From assembly GCA_033816765.1 (NCBI GenBank), contig CM066288.1, forward strand, positions 3,844,001 through 3,908,000: a DNA stretch of 64,000 bases, in the 5' to 3' direction. Position numbers and translations under genes: made by a program. The notes under the pieces are model-generated. The model had not been told where the DNA came from, ran no database searches, and saw only the letters and a list, made by a program, of their open reading frames with translations. Positions 32,863 to 41,229 of this stretch are shown here, one piece after another. Numbering within the stretch: the first letter of the stretch is position 1; each line of letters starts with the position of its first letter. The stretch comes from Nothopassalora personata (Eukaryota > Ascomycota > Dothideomycetes > Mycosphaerellales > Mycosphaerellaceae).

Positions 32863-33855
32863 ATGTCTGGGAGAGACGCTACCCGGAGTCCGTCACGACA
32901 ACAGCCACAGTCAACTGGCATCACGGAACGAATGAGCGAAATGTCGATTACAGGAAGCAGCAAGAACAACAACACTCCTATGGGTATGCTGAACCCATTG
33001 GACCACCACCGTGCACCTAAGGTGTCTACGCCGGAGACGTTCGACGGGACCAAGGACAAACTGGAGGCTTTTCAACTGCAGGTTCAGTTGTACCTTCACT
33101 TCAACGCACACCAGTTTCAAGGCGAGGCTTCTAAAGTCTTGTACGCCGCATCCTTCCTACGAGGAAAAGCAGCTAGAGGATTCCGACCATACCTCAAGGA
33201 CTGGCTACACAACCAGGGCGAGGGAGAAACACCGAAAACGGAAACTCGAAAAATTTTCCACGACTACGACGAGTTTAAGACGAAACTCGATGATCTATAC
33301 GGGATACCAAATGAGGAGGTATACGCCGACCGACATATCCGACAACTTCGACAGACTACTTCTGTAGCGCTGTACGCCTCAGAATTCCAAGGATATGCCG
33401 CCGACCTGGAATGGAACGACGCAGCTTTGCGATCGCAGTTCTACCTCGGGCTGAAAGACAACGTCAAAGCCGAACTATCCCGAAACGCCAGCGTCGTTAC
33501 GCTAGGGGCGATGATCAAGGCAGCAAAGGAGATCGACGAAAGGCTCCAGGAGTTGAGGTACGACCGACACGTACAGCCTGGATACCAGAGACCCGCCGCG
33601 GGCGGAAGAGGGGGCTTCAAGGCCAGAAGTCAGGACCCTAATGGTTACGGAGACCCAATGGAATTGGACGTAACGGAACGTAGGACAGGAAGGGGGCTGA
33701 AGAGCAAAGGTTCCACCTGCTACGTATGTGGCGAGCAAGGCCACTTTGCAAGAAACTGCAAGAAGAAGAACATGGTTAGCCGCGAGTTCAACGCAATGAT
33801 TCGCGAAGAGAATACATACCAGGAATGCGAGAACTTCTTCTCGAAATCTGCCTAG
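32863..33855 (+). CDS. gag: E2 Gag protein
   Basis: This encodes 330 aa, nearly identical to the E1 Gag with only a handful of substitutions, most of them in the C-terminal quarter. It has the Gag domain at about 55-240 and a CCHC zinc knuckle at about 285-298. The ATG at 32863 is the first in frame after the LTR and corresponds to the E1 start. The intact frame and its conservation between E1 and E2 suggest selection on Gag even though both lack pol, as expected if Gag acts in cis on their own RNA. Reverse transcriptase and integrase would come from an autonomous relative. Confidence 0.9.
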   Translation: MSGRDATRSPSRQQPQSTGITERMSEMSITGSSKNNNTPMGMLNPLDHHRAPKVSTPETFDGTKDKLEAFQLQVQLYLHFNAHQFQGEASKVLYAASFLRGKAARGFRPYLKDWLHNQGEGETPKTETRKIFHDYDEFKTKLDDLYGIPNEEVYADRHIRQLRQTTSVALYASEFQGYAADLEWNDAALRSQFYLGLKDNVKAELSRNASVVTLGAMIKAAKEIDERLQELRYDRHVQPGYQRPAAGGRGGFKARSQDPNGYGDPMELDVTERRTGRGLKSKGSTCYVCGEQGHFARNCKKKNMVSREFNAMIREENTYQECENFFSKSA

Positions 33856-33958
33856 CAGAAACAACCTGACGACGAGGCATCAAACAGCGGCTTCTTGATT
33901 TGATGACCTAGGACACAGAAGTCAACACTACGACACGGAAAACAGATAAAGGACGAAC

Positions 33959-34519
33959 TTACGACGAGACCAACTCCGAGAAGGATTCAGGAAGGAGGAG
34001 ATTCCCATCCAAGGACAAGCTAGGGTCGAAGACCGAAGGATCGGAGGCAGGAAACCACCAGTCTTCCGGGATGGAAGGCGGAGCGGCCTCGAGCTCCCCT
34101 TGTTCTAACACTTGGATGCTCGCCTCCTCGACAGCGATCGCCTCGCCCTCGCGCTTTTCGTGCAGCTCAAGCTGACGACGAAGACGCGCCTCCTTCGCAT
34201 AGGCTGCCGCGATCTCTTCACTCTTGCGAACGAGATCATGACGGACCGCTTCAAGCTCACGGGTGAGCTTGTCCCGTACGGACTGAAGGGACTTCCACTC
34301 AGCAGGAGTGACTCGCACGTCACAACCCTTGATGTTGTGTTCGTTGCACTCCGAACAGCGGCCCGATTTGATGTGGACACGGCACACCTTTTCCTCACGA
34401 GTGCAGAAAGAGCACGACTTGACCATAGTAATCCCGTTCTCTCGAATGAACTTGGCAAGCTTCTTGCGACGATGCGTACTGGTTTTGGTGACGGGAAGGG
34501 AAAGGGAAGAAGAAGACAT
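33959..34519 (-). CDS. E2 antisense Zn2Cys6-like coiled-coil protein
   Basis: A 186-aa protein is encoded opposite to gag. Six cysteines at 36, 39, 46, 55, 58 and 66 are spaced C-x2-C-x6-C-x8-C-x2-C-x7-C, which fits the fungal GAL4-type binuclear cluster consensus. A basic stretch precedes it. The segment from about 72 to 135 is a heptad-like charged helix (coiled coil), and the tail is acidic and Pro-rich, resembling an activation region. It is clearly homologous to the E1 protein around the cysteines (SxxCSEC, HNxKxCDV) but much diverged elsewhere, in contrast to the near-identical Gag. The ATG at 34519 is supported by alignment with E1. Its promoter would lie between the start codon and the 3' LTR, or in that LTR. 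Function as a regulator is inference. Confidence 0.78.
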   Translation of the reverse strand: MSSSSLSLPVTKTSTHRRKKLAKFIRENGITMVKSCSFCTREEKVCRVHIKSGRCSECNEHNIKGCDVRVTPAEWKSLQSVRDKLTRELEAVRHDLVRKSEEIAAAYAKEARLRRQLELHEKREGEAIAVEEASIQVLEQGELEAAPPSIPEDWWFPASDPSVFDPSLSLDGNLLLPESFSELVSS

Positions 34520-34557
34520 CGTTGGATGACAAAGTTGGAAAGGAATGACATCTTGTA

Positions 34558-34574
34558 AGCTTCGGGACGAAGCT
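34558..34574. promoter_or_regulatory. Conserved hairpin before the polypurine tract of E2
   Basis: The same AGCTTCG-GGA-CGAAGCT inverted repeat as in E1 (10295-10311), within a 37-bp block shared by E1 and E2 although the antisense genes beside it differ. Confidence 0.5.
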
Positions 34575-34592
34575 AGGCTAGAAGGGGGATGG

Positions 34593-34911
34593 TGTTACGG
34601 ATCGGTCTGGGGAAGCCCGTAGCCAACCAATCGATGCCAGCAGACCAGCGGATGCACCCGATATGCAGAGTGCTCTCAGTGCTCTCGGGTGCTCTCTCGA
34701 GAGAGCAGAGAGAGCAGAGAGAGCAGGAAAGATCACGCCAAGACACGGCACTATATAGACGACGCTCTTTTGCAAGTAGATAGGAGCCTCGTGCTCAACT
34801 CATTTTAAGTATACACCATATACTGTTTGGAACCACTACCTTCATAACTGATTGAGACATCCCTGCAAAGATCCAAGCCCGAGTTGTGATAACGTACAGC
34901 GGTTCCTAACA
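34593..34911 (+). repeat. E2 3' LTR
   Basis: 319 bp, identical by eye to the 5' LTR, preceded by the polypurine tract and followed by the target duplication CTATA (34912-34916). Confidence 0.9.
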
Positions 34912-34916
34912 CTATA

Positions 34917-36269
34917 GTAAGCTTCTTAGAGCTATTAATTATCTAACTAACTACCTAACTAGCTATCTAACTCGAACTTCTACATACCTCCTTACTAGCT
35001 ATTTTAAGGCGTATACCTACTATTCGGAGGCTACTGAGGATACTGTCCGAATAGCGGAATCTACTAACTATTGTGCTATTAATCGCCGTAAGAAACACTA
35101 TCTATATTAATCGGATTTTACTAACTCTAAGATAGCGTAAACGTAGGTAGTAGAGCTTTATTAGTACCCTTAGAAACCTCCTTCTTTATACGGCTAGCTC
35201 GAGGCCTTGTAGGCTTAATCTTAGCTATCTTCTACTTTAACTAGAACTCTAAATCCTCGACGTTCTTAGCGTTAATAGTCTCGTAAGCTCTAGGCTCTAG
35301 CAATACCTTCTCCTTAAACATATACCGCTCTTTCTTCGTTAGTAAGAGGTACGGCTAAAAGGTAGATAGTCTAAGTAAGGCCTACTAATACACGGATTAC
35401 GAAGACGTCTATAGACGTAAGCGTGCCGCTCTATAACTCTCGAAGGCTATTTTCTAAGCTATTGCTTCTTTAACACCCTTAGCTCTATCCGTGCTTAACG
35501 ATAGAGTAGGAGACTTAGCAATATCGTCGTCGCTATAGCGATAAACACGACGTAGAGCTAAGCCGCTACGACTACCCTTACCTCTACCGCGAGTCCGTAA
35601 TAAAGCCGGCGTACTACGTCTACTACTTCGCGGAGCCGGTAAAGACGATACCGGCGCGACTAAAGATAAAGCTCTACCTACTAGACGTAGCATCTAATTA
35701 TTATCGCTACCGCTCTAGCTTAGCCGTATCGCATTAGACTCGTTGCCTTCATTAGTCTTACGCGTAAGTTCGTCCGCTTTAGTAGTATCGTCCCCTATTA
35801 TAAGCTCTTTACTATATAATCGCTAATACTATTCTATATACTAGGGCATCTCTTTCTTAAACGGACGGCACTCCTTACTGTTCGCGAAGTGATTACGCAT
35901 TTCCTTATAGTTGCCGTAATATAGCGGCTTACCTTCACTAAGCTCGGGGATCGTCTAGCCTAATATATACTTAAGATGTCTATTCTAAGACCGCTAGCGC
36001 TTCTTAATCTAATCTACCTAGTTCTCGACTTGTTTAAACGATAGCTTTATGCCGAAGCGATCGTTCAATATTAGCACTATAGAGCGCACGTCTTCGTTCT
36101 TAAAGTTGTATGCGTCTGTTATTTTGCCTTCGTCTTTTAGTCGTAACATCTCCTAGGCTAGGGCATCTCGGAGTCTATCTTAGCTCTATTTAGCGCGTTC
36201 GCTAGTACGTCTACGCTTCGCCGGACGGTCGTCAATATCGCTGTCGCTATCGTGGCTTAATCGAGGCAT
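34917..36269 (-). pseudogene. Harbinger-associated Myb/SANT-like DNA-binding protein, RIP-inactivated
   Basis: Minus-strand translation from an ATG at 36269 gives an acidic, basic-patched start followed by a Myb/SANT-like region (about 36,150-35,850: VRSIVLILNDRFG, IKKR, RHLKYILG, YYGNYKEMRNHF). A low-complexity Arg/Ser-rich part follows; its only long open piece is 35454-35693. PIF/Harbinger elements typically carry such a second gene, whose product helps the transposase reach DNA or the nucleus. TAG/TAA stops occur at Gln and Trp positions. It is convergent with the transposase remnant at 23480-24640, and E2 and F lie between them. Confidence 0.65.
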
Positions 36270-36398
36270 TATAGTGTGTAGTTTAGGCTACATCTACTAT
36301 AGTAACGAGGACTTAATGAGATCTAAGGTAAGGCGCCAAGACGGCAGTATAGTAGCTCCGTAGAGCCTCGAAACACTAGACTGTTCGACACGATAAGT

Positions 36399-36480
36399 CG
36401 CAATAAGTCAGTCAACTTATTGCGGCAATTGAAACTAATAAGGCTGCAGATAAGCTGCGAATAAGTCGCCTCAACTTATT
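36399..36480. repeat. Paired palindromes at the transposon/gene boundary
   Basis: CGCAATAAGT (36399-36408) and ACTTATTGCG (36415-36424) form a perfect 10-bp inverted repeat around CAGTCA. About 50 bp on, AATAAGT...ACTTATT (about 36,460-36,480) repeats the core. These may be termini of a small inverted-repeat element or of the Harbinger element. The CpA-depleted composition ends here. Confidence 0.45.
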
Positions 36481-36855
36481 GAAGAGAACAGGGCCTAAGC
36501 CAGGTGTCGAACCAAAACAACTAGGTCTGCACGAAGGTGGCCATGCGCAACACGCATTGCCTTTCAAAGCACATTGGCAATCAATGTAGTTGTCTGCATC
36601 GGTTGCTGCCCACTACTAGTACTTTCTCCGGCAACAAATGAGATAGCTGATGACTCGTAGCACTCAAACATCAATCATACCGCCACAAAGACACGAACAC
36701 AACAAGACCACCACTATCCAGAGTGCGATTTTCAACACCATGAACATCGCCACACTGATGGATCTCGCCGCCGAAGCCAAGGCTGCAATTTGAACCCCCA
36801 CTCCTCGATACCGTTGGAAGTCGAGGCCACGATGGCACAAGCGACCTGAAGCGAC
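36481..36855. other. Intergenic, no gene seen
   Basis: Base composition returns to normal. Short minus-strand frames at 36664-36883 have no features of a gene. Confidence 0.4.
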
Positions 36856-37140
36856 ATGCCCATTCGCCAAGTGTGCTACCCATTTGAGCAGCTACCAGCA
36901 GAGCTGCACGAGATGGTCTACAAGGAGCTGAGTCATCCTAGCATACTCCACCGCTCAACGTTTCATCACCATCCGTATCGACAAGGATCTGCCGGGGACA
37001 AGACCGAACAACGTGGAGCTATAATAAAACCTCTCTCTTCCCATACCTCCAGCTGGCCCGCGTCTCCCTAGCATTACCCACACCTCGGATCCTCTCGCAT
37101 GTAGTCCTGTCAATATCGCATCCATTCGAGCTAATATTGT
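36856..37140 (+). pseudogene. F-box-like gene remnant
   Basis: An ATG at 36856 opens a 71-codon frame whose start, FEQLPAELHEMVYKELSHP, resembles the N-terminal F-box-like motif of the large fungal F-box/hypothetical families (L-P-x-E-[LI]-x-x-x-[VI]-Y). The frame ends at 37071, while protein-like sequence (QLARVSLALPTPRILSH) continues in another frame to about 37,140, suggesting a frameshift. It looks like the first part of a larger gene that has been lost. I cannot exclude an unrecognised intron. Confidence 0.35.
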
Positions 37141-37224
37141 CGCGTCTAATCACGTGTTGGGGGTTGTTGTGAGCTCTTATGTTTCGACTATCCTTAATTT
37201 CTTACCTATTGCAACACTACCAAT

Positions 37225-37449
37225 ATGGACGACTATAAGATGCTGTTGCTAGCATCTCACCAACCGGACCTCAATGGCGCCAATTCACCGCCGCCGCAGG
37301 CGTCGCGCGTCCTGCCAGAAACAACTCTTTTTAACGATGCGCGCGGACGCGCTCGTTCTCGATCCCTTTGTAACGACGATGATATTAGTGGCAGCAGCAT
37401 CGAGATGGTAACGCCAAGCATCCGATATCCCCGCGAATACCGTGAGTGA
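37225..37449 (+). CDS. Short hypothetical ORF or orphan first exon
   Basis: An open frame of 74 codons starts at an ATG at 37225. It is hydrophilic and Ser/Pro/Arg-rich (SPPPQASR, RGRARSRS, NDDDISGSS) and reads like a disordered N-terminus. Near its end is GTGAGT, a good fungal 5' splice site, so it may be the first exon of a gene whose remainder is missing or unrecognised; I found no convincing acceptor that continues the frame. No family is recognised. Confidence 0.3.
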   Translation: MDDYKMLLLASHQPDLNGANSPPPQASRVLPETTLFNDARGRARSRSLCNDDDISGSSIEMVTPSIRYPREYRE

Positions 37450-37661
37450 CGTCATATTACGTGTCTCAGGCCAATGCTAGGGGGACGCGGGCTAGCTGGG
37501 GGTAGGGCAACAGAGAGGTGAGCTATAATTTCGGCCGGCAAGCGGCAGATGAATCCCTGCTCAAGCTCATCACATTGTACAGGGTATTACATGTGAAGTC
37601 AGTCTCGACATCGTAGTGATCGCGTTACGAAGTAACAACATCAGATTTTATTCTTGCTCTC

Positions 37662-37742
37662 ACTCGGCGCAGTCACTCAGTCATATACACTCGGCGCAGT
37701 CACTCATTCATGTACACTTGGCGCAGTCACTCATTCATATAC
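37662..37742 (+). repeat. Three 27-bp tandem repeats upstream of secreted-protein gene
   Basis: Three adjacent near-identical units of the form ACTCGGCGCAGTCACTCA plus a variable TTCATATAC-like tail (37662-37688, 37689-37715, 37716-37742) end 56 bp before the ATG at 37799. Each holds TCACTCA, close to the AP-1/Gcn4 site. They lie in the promoter or 5' leader and could set expression by copy number. Confidence 0.7.
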
Positions 37743-37798
37743 TCTCAGCGCCATCCACATCACAAGCCATTTTGCATTTCCGCCAGACTTCCGCCAAG

Positions 37799-38365
37799 AT
37801 GTTCATCCCCAAGTCCCTCGTATTCTCACTCCTCGCACTTGCCGGAGCGGCCTCTGCATACAGCATCGAAAGTCGCCAAAGTCAAGGAAACAACGTCACG
37901 ATTCTTACGCTTGAGAAGAACTATAACTCAACTGGAGGCTCGGGATCTGTATCAGCGGGTGGAACACTCCAACCATTCGAATCGATTGGCATAGGCTGTG
38001 GTGTCAATTGGGACAACAACGTTGCTTACGGAGGTAAAGACAGAGAGCAAGGACAATAGTCAAGGGCGCTAAAACTGATCAATGTACTCGCAGGTGGCGT
38101 CAACGCCGGCTCAAGCGCTTTCGGCCTCGGCGGGGGATATAGCATCACACCGGACACGATGACGGTCGGTAATGGTATTGGAATTAACGGGAAGAACAAC
38201 GCGACGGCCGATGTGACCTTCACGGGCAGCACGAACGGAACTTTCGAGCTGAAGTTTGAGTCGAGTGCCAAATTTGCTTGTGTGCCTTCGGACAATGGGA
38301 CGGTGTACTCGGTGGTGTGCAGAACTGTGACCGCGGCGGCGTCGTATCTGGACGTGAGTGCGTAG
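37799..38365 (+). CDS. Small secreted protein, effector candidate
   Basis: Two exons, 37799-38033 and 38094-38365, join across a 60-bp GT-AG intron (GTAAAG...CGCAG, with CTGAT-type branch sequence) to give 168 aa. The first 20 residues are a clear signal peptide ending A-A-S-A. The mature protein is rich in Gly, Ser, Asn and Thr with several N-x-S/T sites and three cysteines, with alternating hydrophobic residues suggesting beta structure (VTFTGSTNGTFELKF). I recognise no named domain. A role in the cell wall or host surface is possible. It is the first intact gene beside the transposon block. Start choice is supported by the signal peptide. Confidence 0.7.
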
Positions 38366-38697
38366 GTTAGTGCTTAGAGGGGCTTGTAGGCGTTGTGCAC
38401 AGATTTCGAGTGCATTGTGAGTAGTCTGGGGTGATGGTGGTGGTAGAGATCTAATCCAGGGGTCCAACTTTGTTCTAGCAATGTCTGTGAAGGAGAGTTG
38501 CGTTGACCACGCTCTGGTTATTCGGCGAGCATCGTGTGCCCCAAGCGAGGCCAGGGATCAGGATGGTCTTACTGCTCAAAAGTGCCATGCGCTCCATACG
38601 CGTCGTTGATGGTCCCACTGGTGAGACCTCTTGTCGAACATTGAACCTGATCGGCACTTTCCGAGCATCATCGATGACCACGATGACCACCATCTAC
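38366..38697. other. Intergenic, no gene seen
   Basis: Open frames on both strands here look like chance frames. A minus-strand frame (38475-38693) might be the decayed 3' part of the gene next door. Confidence 0.35.
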
Positions 38698-38865
38698 CTA
38701 ATGATGATGCTCTACATTGTACTTCGCTACAGAGTTGTGGTCCCTAGCATATTGCTCATAGGCCTTTTGAGTCGCCTCCTCGTTCTGCAAGCTCGTCCCC
38801 GTACCGTGGCACTTGCAAGCTGCGTAGTCGGCAAATGCCTGGACACCGATGGCGAGGAAGGCCAT
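38698..38865 (-). pseudogene. Small secreted peptide gene, probably decayed
   Basis: The frame opens with a hydrophobic stretch ending in G-V-Q-A-F-A, then D-Y-A-A-C-K-C and a hydrophilic, helix-like part rich in Glu, Gln and Lys. The first ATG (38865) gives only 55 aa with a short 13-residue leader. A fuller signal peptide begins ten codons upstream at a GTG (38895) that could be a mutated ATG. No further exon continues the frame cleanly. It resembles a cysteine-containing secreted peptide that has lost its start and probably its C-terminus; an intact short form remains possible. Confidence 0.35.
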
Positions 38866-39675
38866 CATTGAGGCAGCCTTATTGAGAAAACGCACGATGG
38901 TATATCACATGATGAATCTATACCGCACAGCACCTTGGGATGCTCTTTTCAAAGTCAGTATCAAGAAGGAGACAGGGCAGAGCCGTGGCCTCTATAATGT
39001 CTAGCGAGCAATGCAAGACATGAGGGCCGGCATTGTCGTTCTTGGCCATGGCAGCACCGCTGGATTTCTTGTTTATGTACACGATTCCAGCAATTTGGCT
39101 CTAGTCATAAAAGCACAGTGTCAAATCCGCCACGCGCGGATCCCAATAGCGAGATTTCCAGATAGATGGAGAGTGCCATGAGCAAGCCAGCCAGCTCCAT
39201 CGAGCCAATGATCATGTCGATGATGATTTATCGCATGCTCATCATCGTCTACATGCATTCTCGAGGACCGGGGAAAGACGCATGAACAGCTAAAGAAGGA
39301 GAAGAATACCGCGGCAGCCATTGCTTTAGAGATCTGTGAAGGATTGGTAAATGTGACGGGAATCATGAATAGCAAGAGTAGAGAGACGAGAGACGTGGCT
39401 CGAAGAGAGTCAGGAGCGCAGGACATTCGCGCAGGTCTGGTGCTTTACGCGTTGAGAGCCATTAGAACAAGACAGGAGAATGCATCCCGTGTCGAGGCAC
39501 GACCCAAATCGCAGCTTCAGCCTGGGTATATGCCGTTGCTGCTCCTTTCAAACTGTCTGGCGAGTCACCTTAGTCATACTTTCTGCATCTTTACTCCGCC
39601 TGACGATACAACTGCCTGACTGTCTCCACATACCTCCTTCTTTGGCAAAATATGGTGTCAGCTCCCACCATCACC
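38866..39675. other. Intergenic; one doubtful minus-strand ORF
   Basis: The only ATG-initiated frame of note is minus 39426-39121 (101 codons) with two hydrophobic stretches and a His/Asp-rich tail. I see no homology or splice evidence for it. Confidence 0.3.
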
Positions 39676-40098
39676 TCAATCCTCCCGCCTTCCTTCCTCT
39701 CTCCCCTGTTCATAGGAGTCGCCTACCTCATCTCCATACCTCTGCACATCGTCCACCGCCTCACTAGTCTTCTCCTCAACCTCGCCAACCTGCTCGCCTG
39801 TCCAGTTCGCAGCACCCTCAAACGACTTTCCAATCTCCTCAGGCACATTCTTCACAGTCTCAATGACGTCCGTGATACCTTCGACTGCCGCGCGGCCGAG
39901 CTTTTCAGGCGCGTCTTTTACATACTCGAAGCCTTGCTCGACGTTTTCGCTAGCGTTGTCGTAGGTTCTTTCTGCGGGGGGGTTAGTGGTCATCTAGCAG
40001 AGGGTGGCATGTGAGAGAGTGGTACCGACGTGGCCAGCGGCTTGACCGGCGCCTTCGGCGACTTCCTCGCTGAAGTTGTCTTGATCTCTGTCTGACAT
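39676..40098 (-). CDS. LEA-like hydrophilic stress protein
   Basis: Exon 1 (40098-40026) and exon 2 (39971-39676) join in frame across a 54-bp GT-AG intron (GTACCA...CGCAG) to give 122 aa starting MSDRDQDNFSEEVAEG. The protein is acidic, almost without hydrophobic clusters or cysteine, and built of amphipathic helical repeats such as ENVEQGFEYVKDAPEKLG and ETVKNVPEEIGKSFEGA, the style of late-embryogenesis-abundant/hydrophilin proteins that protect membranes and proteins during desiccation. Location cannot be told; no signal peptide is evident. The intron assignment rests on frame continuity. The family name is by composition, not by a specific domain. Confidence 0.65.
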
Positions 40099-41229
40099 AT
40101 TGGAGGGCGTGCTGAGTCAGAGTGTGAGGATTGTGTGGTCGGCTTGGATATTGGTCACTTGTCAAAGCTTGGAAGATTGCTTAGCGGGCTATAGCAGTAC
40201 GAGTTGCTCGAGCGCGATGATATCATGTGATCACATAGCGTTGTGAATGGCGGTGAGCACATGATCGCCGCATGGATTCCTGTCATACAGCATGGGTACT
40301 GTGTATGTATCTCAAAATCACAAACTCCCCCACGATCCACAGAGCACAATGCTAACGACCGTCCTCCTCTCGCATGGAGACTGGGTTCCTCATCTTCATC
40401 TGACTCAAGACAGTGCCAGTCTGGCTAGTGCTTCGCAGTTTCTCGTTCTGGTATGAGCTTCCGAAGTAGAGCGACTCGCCTTCCAGACCCAACCATGACT
40501 GATCGTCCGACACTCCTGTTGCCAGAAAAGGCTTGAGTGTACTTCTCACTGCGATGCACCATTCCTCATGCCCTACTGGACGCTGAAAACGATGACACTT
40601 TGGATAGCAGCCTCGAGCTCTTGCTTCCATTTTCCGGCCGCATGACATTCTCGACATGTTCGATGGTCTGCGCTTGGTTTTTACATGATCGGCAGTCGAC
40701 CCGTTCTGGATGTCTCATCAGTACTCGTTGGGCAACCTGAGGACAGAACCAGGCTCACCAACGCGATCGATAGCGAAGTCGATCACTCGAACGCCGCTCT
40801 TCGCCAGCTCCAACTTGTGGTCTTCTGGAGTCATCGTTTGAGCAAAAGGGCTTCCGTTGTGGTGATTCAGTCTGGGCAATGAGGCAATCGGTCGTTGAGA
40901 TTATGTTCGGATCGTCGTGTGAGGCTGCACTTGACAGATATGAATGTAGATATAAATATCTTTTGTAACGGTATGTGGCTTGCCCTTCGTAGTATTCCGG
41001 AATCGCTTTGGCGTTGACTTTGGCATGTGTGTTGAACCGACATACTGCCAATCATGACGCTTCCTGTGGTGGCACATAGTCTGTGGATGATCATCGGCAT
41101 CCCACATTATGAGATCCGCAAACTCCACAAGAGCCACACCTGACGATGTTCTGCATGATATGGGAACTCCACGGGGATGGCAAGGGCGGACAGTGTTGTC
41201 TGTGCTCAATATTGCTCTGCTTGTTGTTT
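40099..41229. other. Intergenic; possible terminal exon on minus strand
   Basis: Minus 40834-40718 reads a protein-like end (TPEDHKLELAKSGVRVIDF, then VGEPGSVLRLPNEY and stop) preceded by an AG acceptor context. Other minus frames (40352-40657, 40901-41209) are His/Cys-bearing but lack a clear start or joining introns. This may be the remains of one small multi-exon gene; I cannot assemble it. Confidence 0.3.

Larger units (their letters stand above)
32512..34911 (+). mobile_element. E2: gag-only LTR retrotransposon with antisense gene
   Basis: Complete, 2,400 bp: 319-bp LTRs at 32512-32830 and 34593-34911, identical by eye, flanked by CTATA at 32507-32511 and 34912-34916. It has the same plan as E1: intact gag, intact antisense gene, hairpin and polypurine tract, no pol. 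Gag and R-U5 are almost the same as in E1, but the antisense gene and the U3 part of the LTR are different sequences. It shows no RIP and lies inside the RIP-mutated Harbinger element. Confidence 0.93.
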
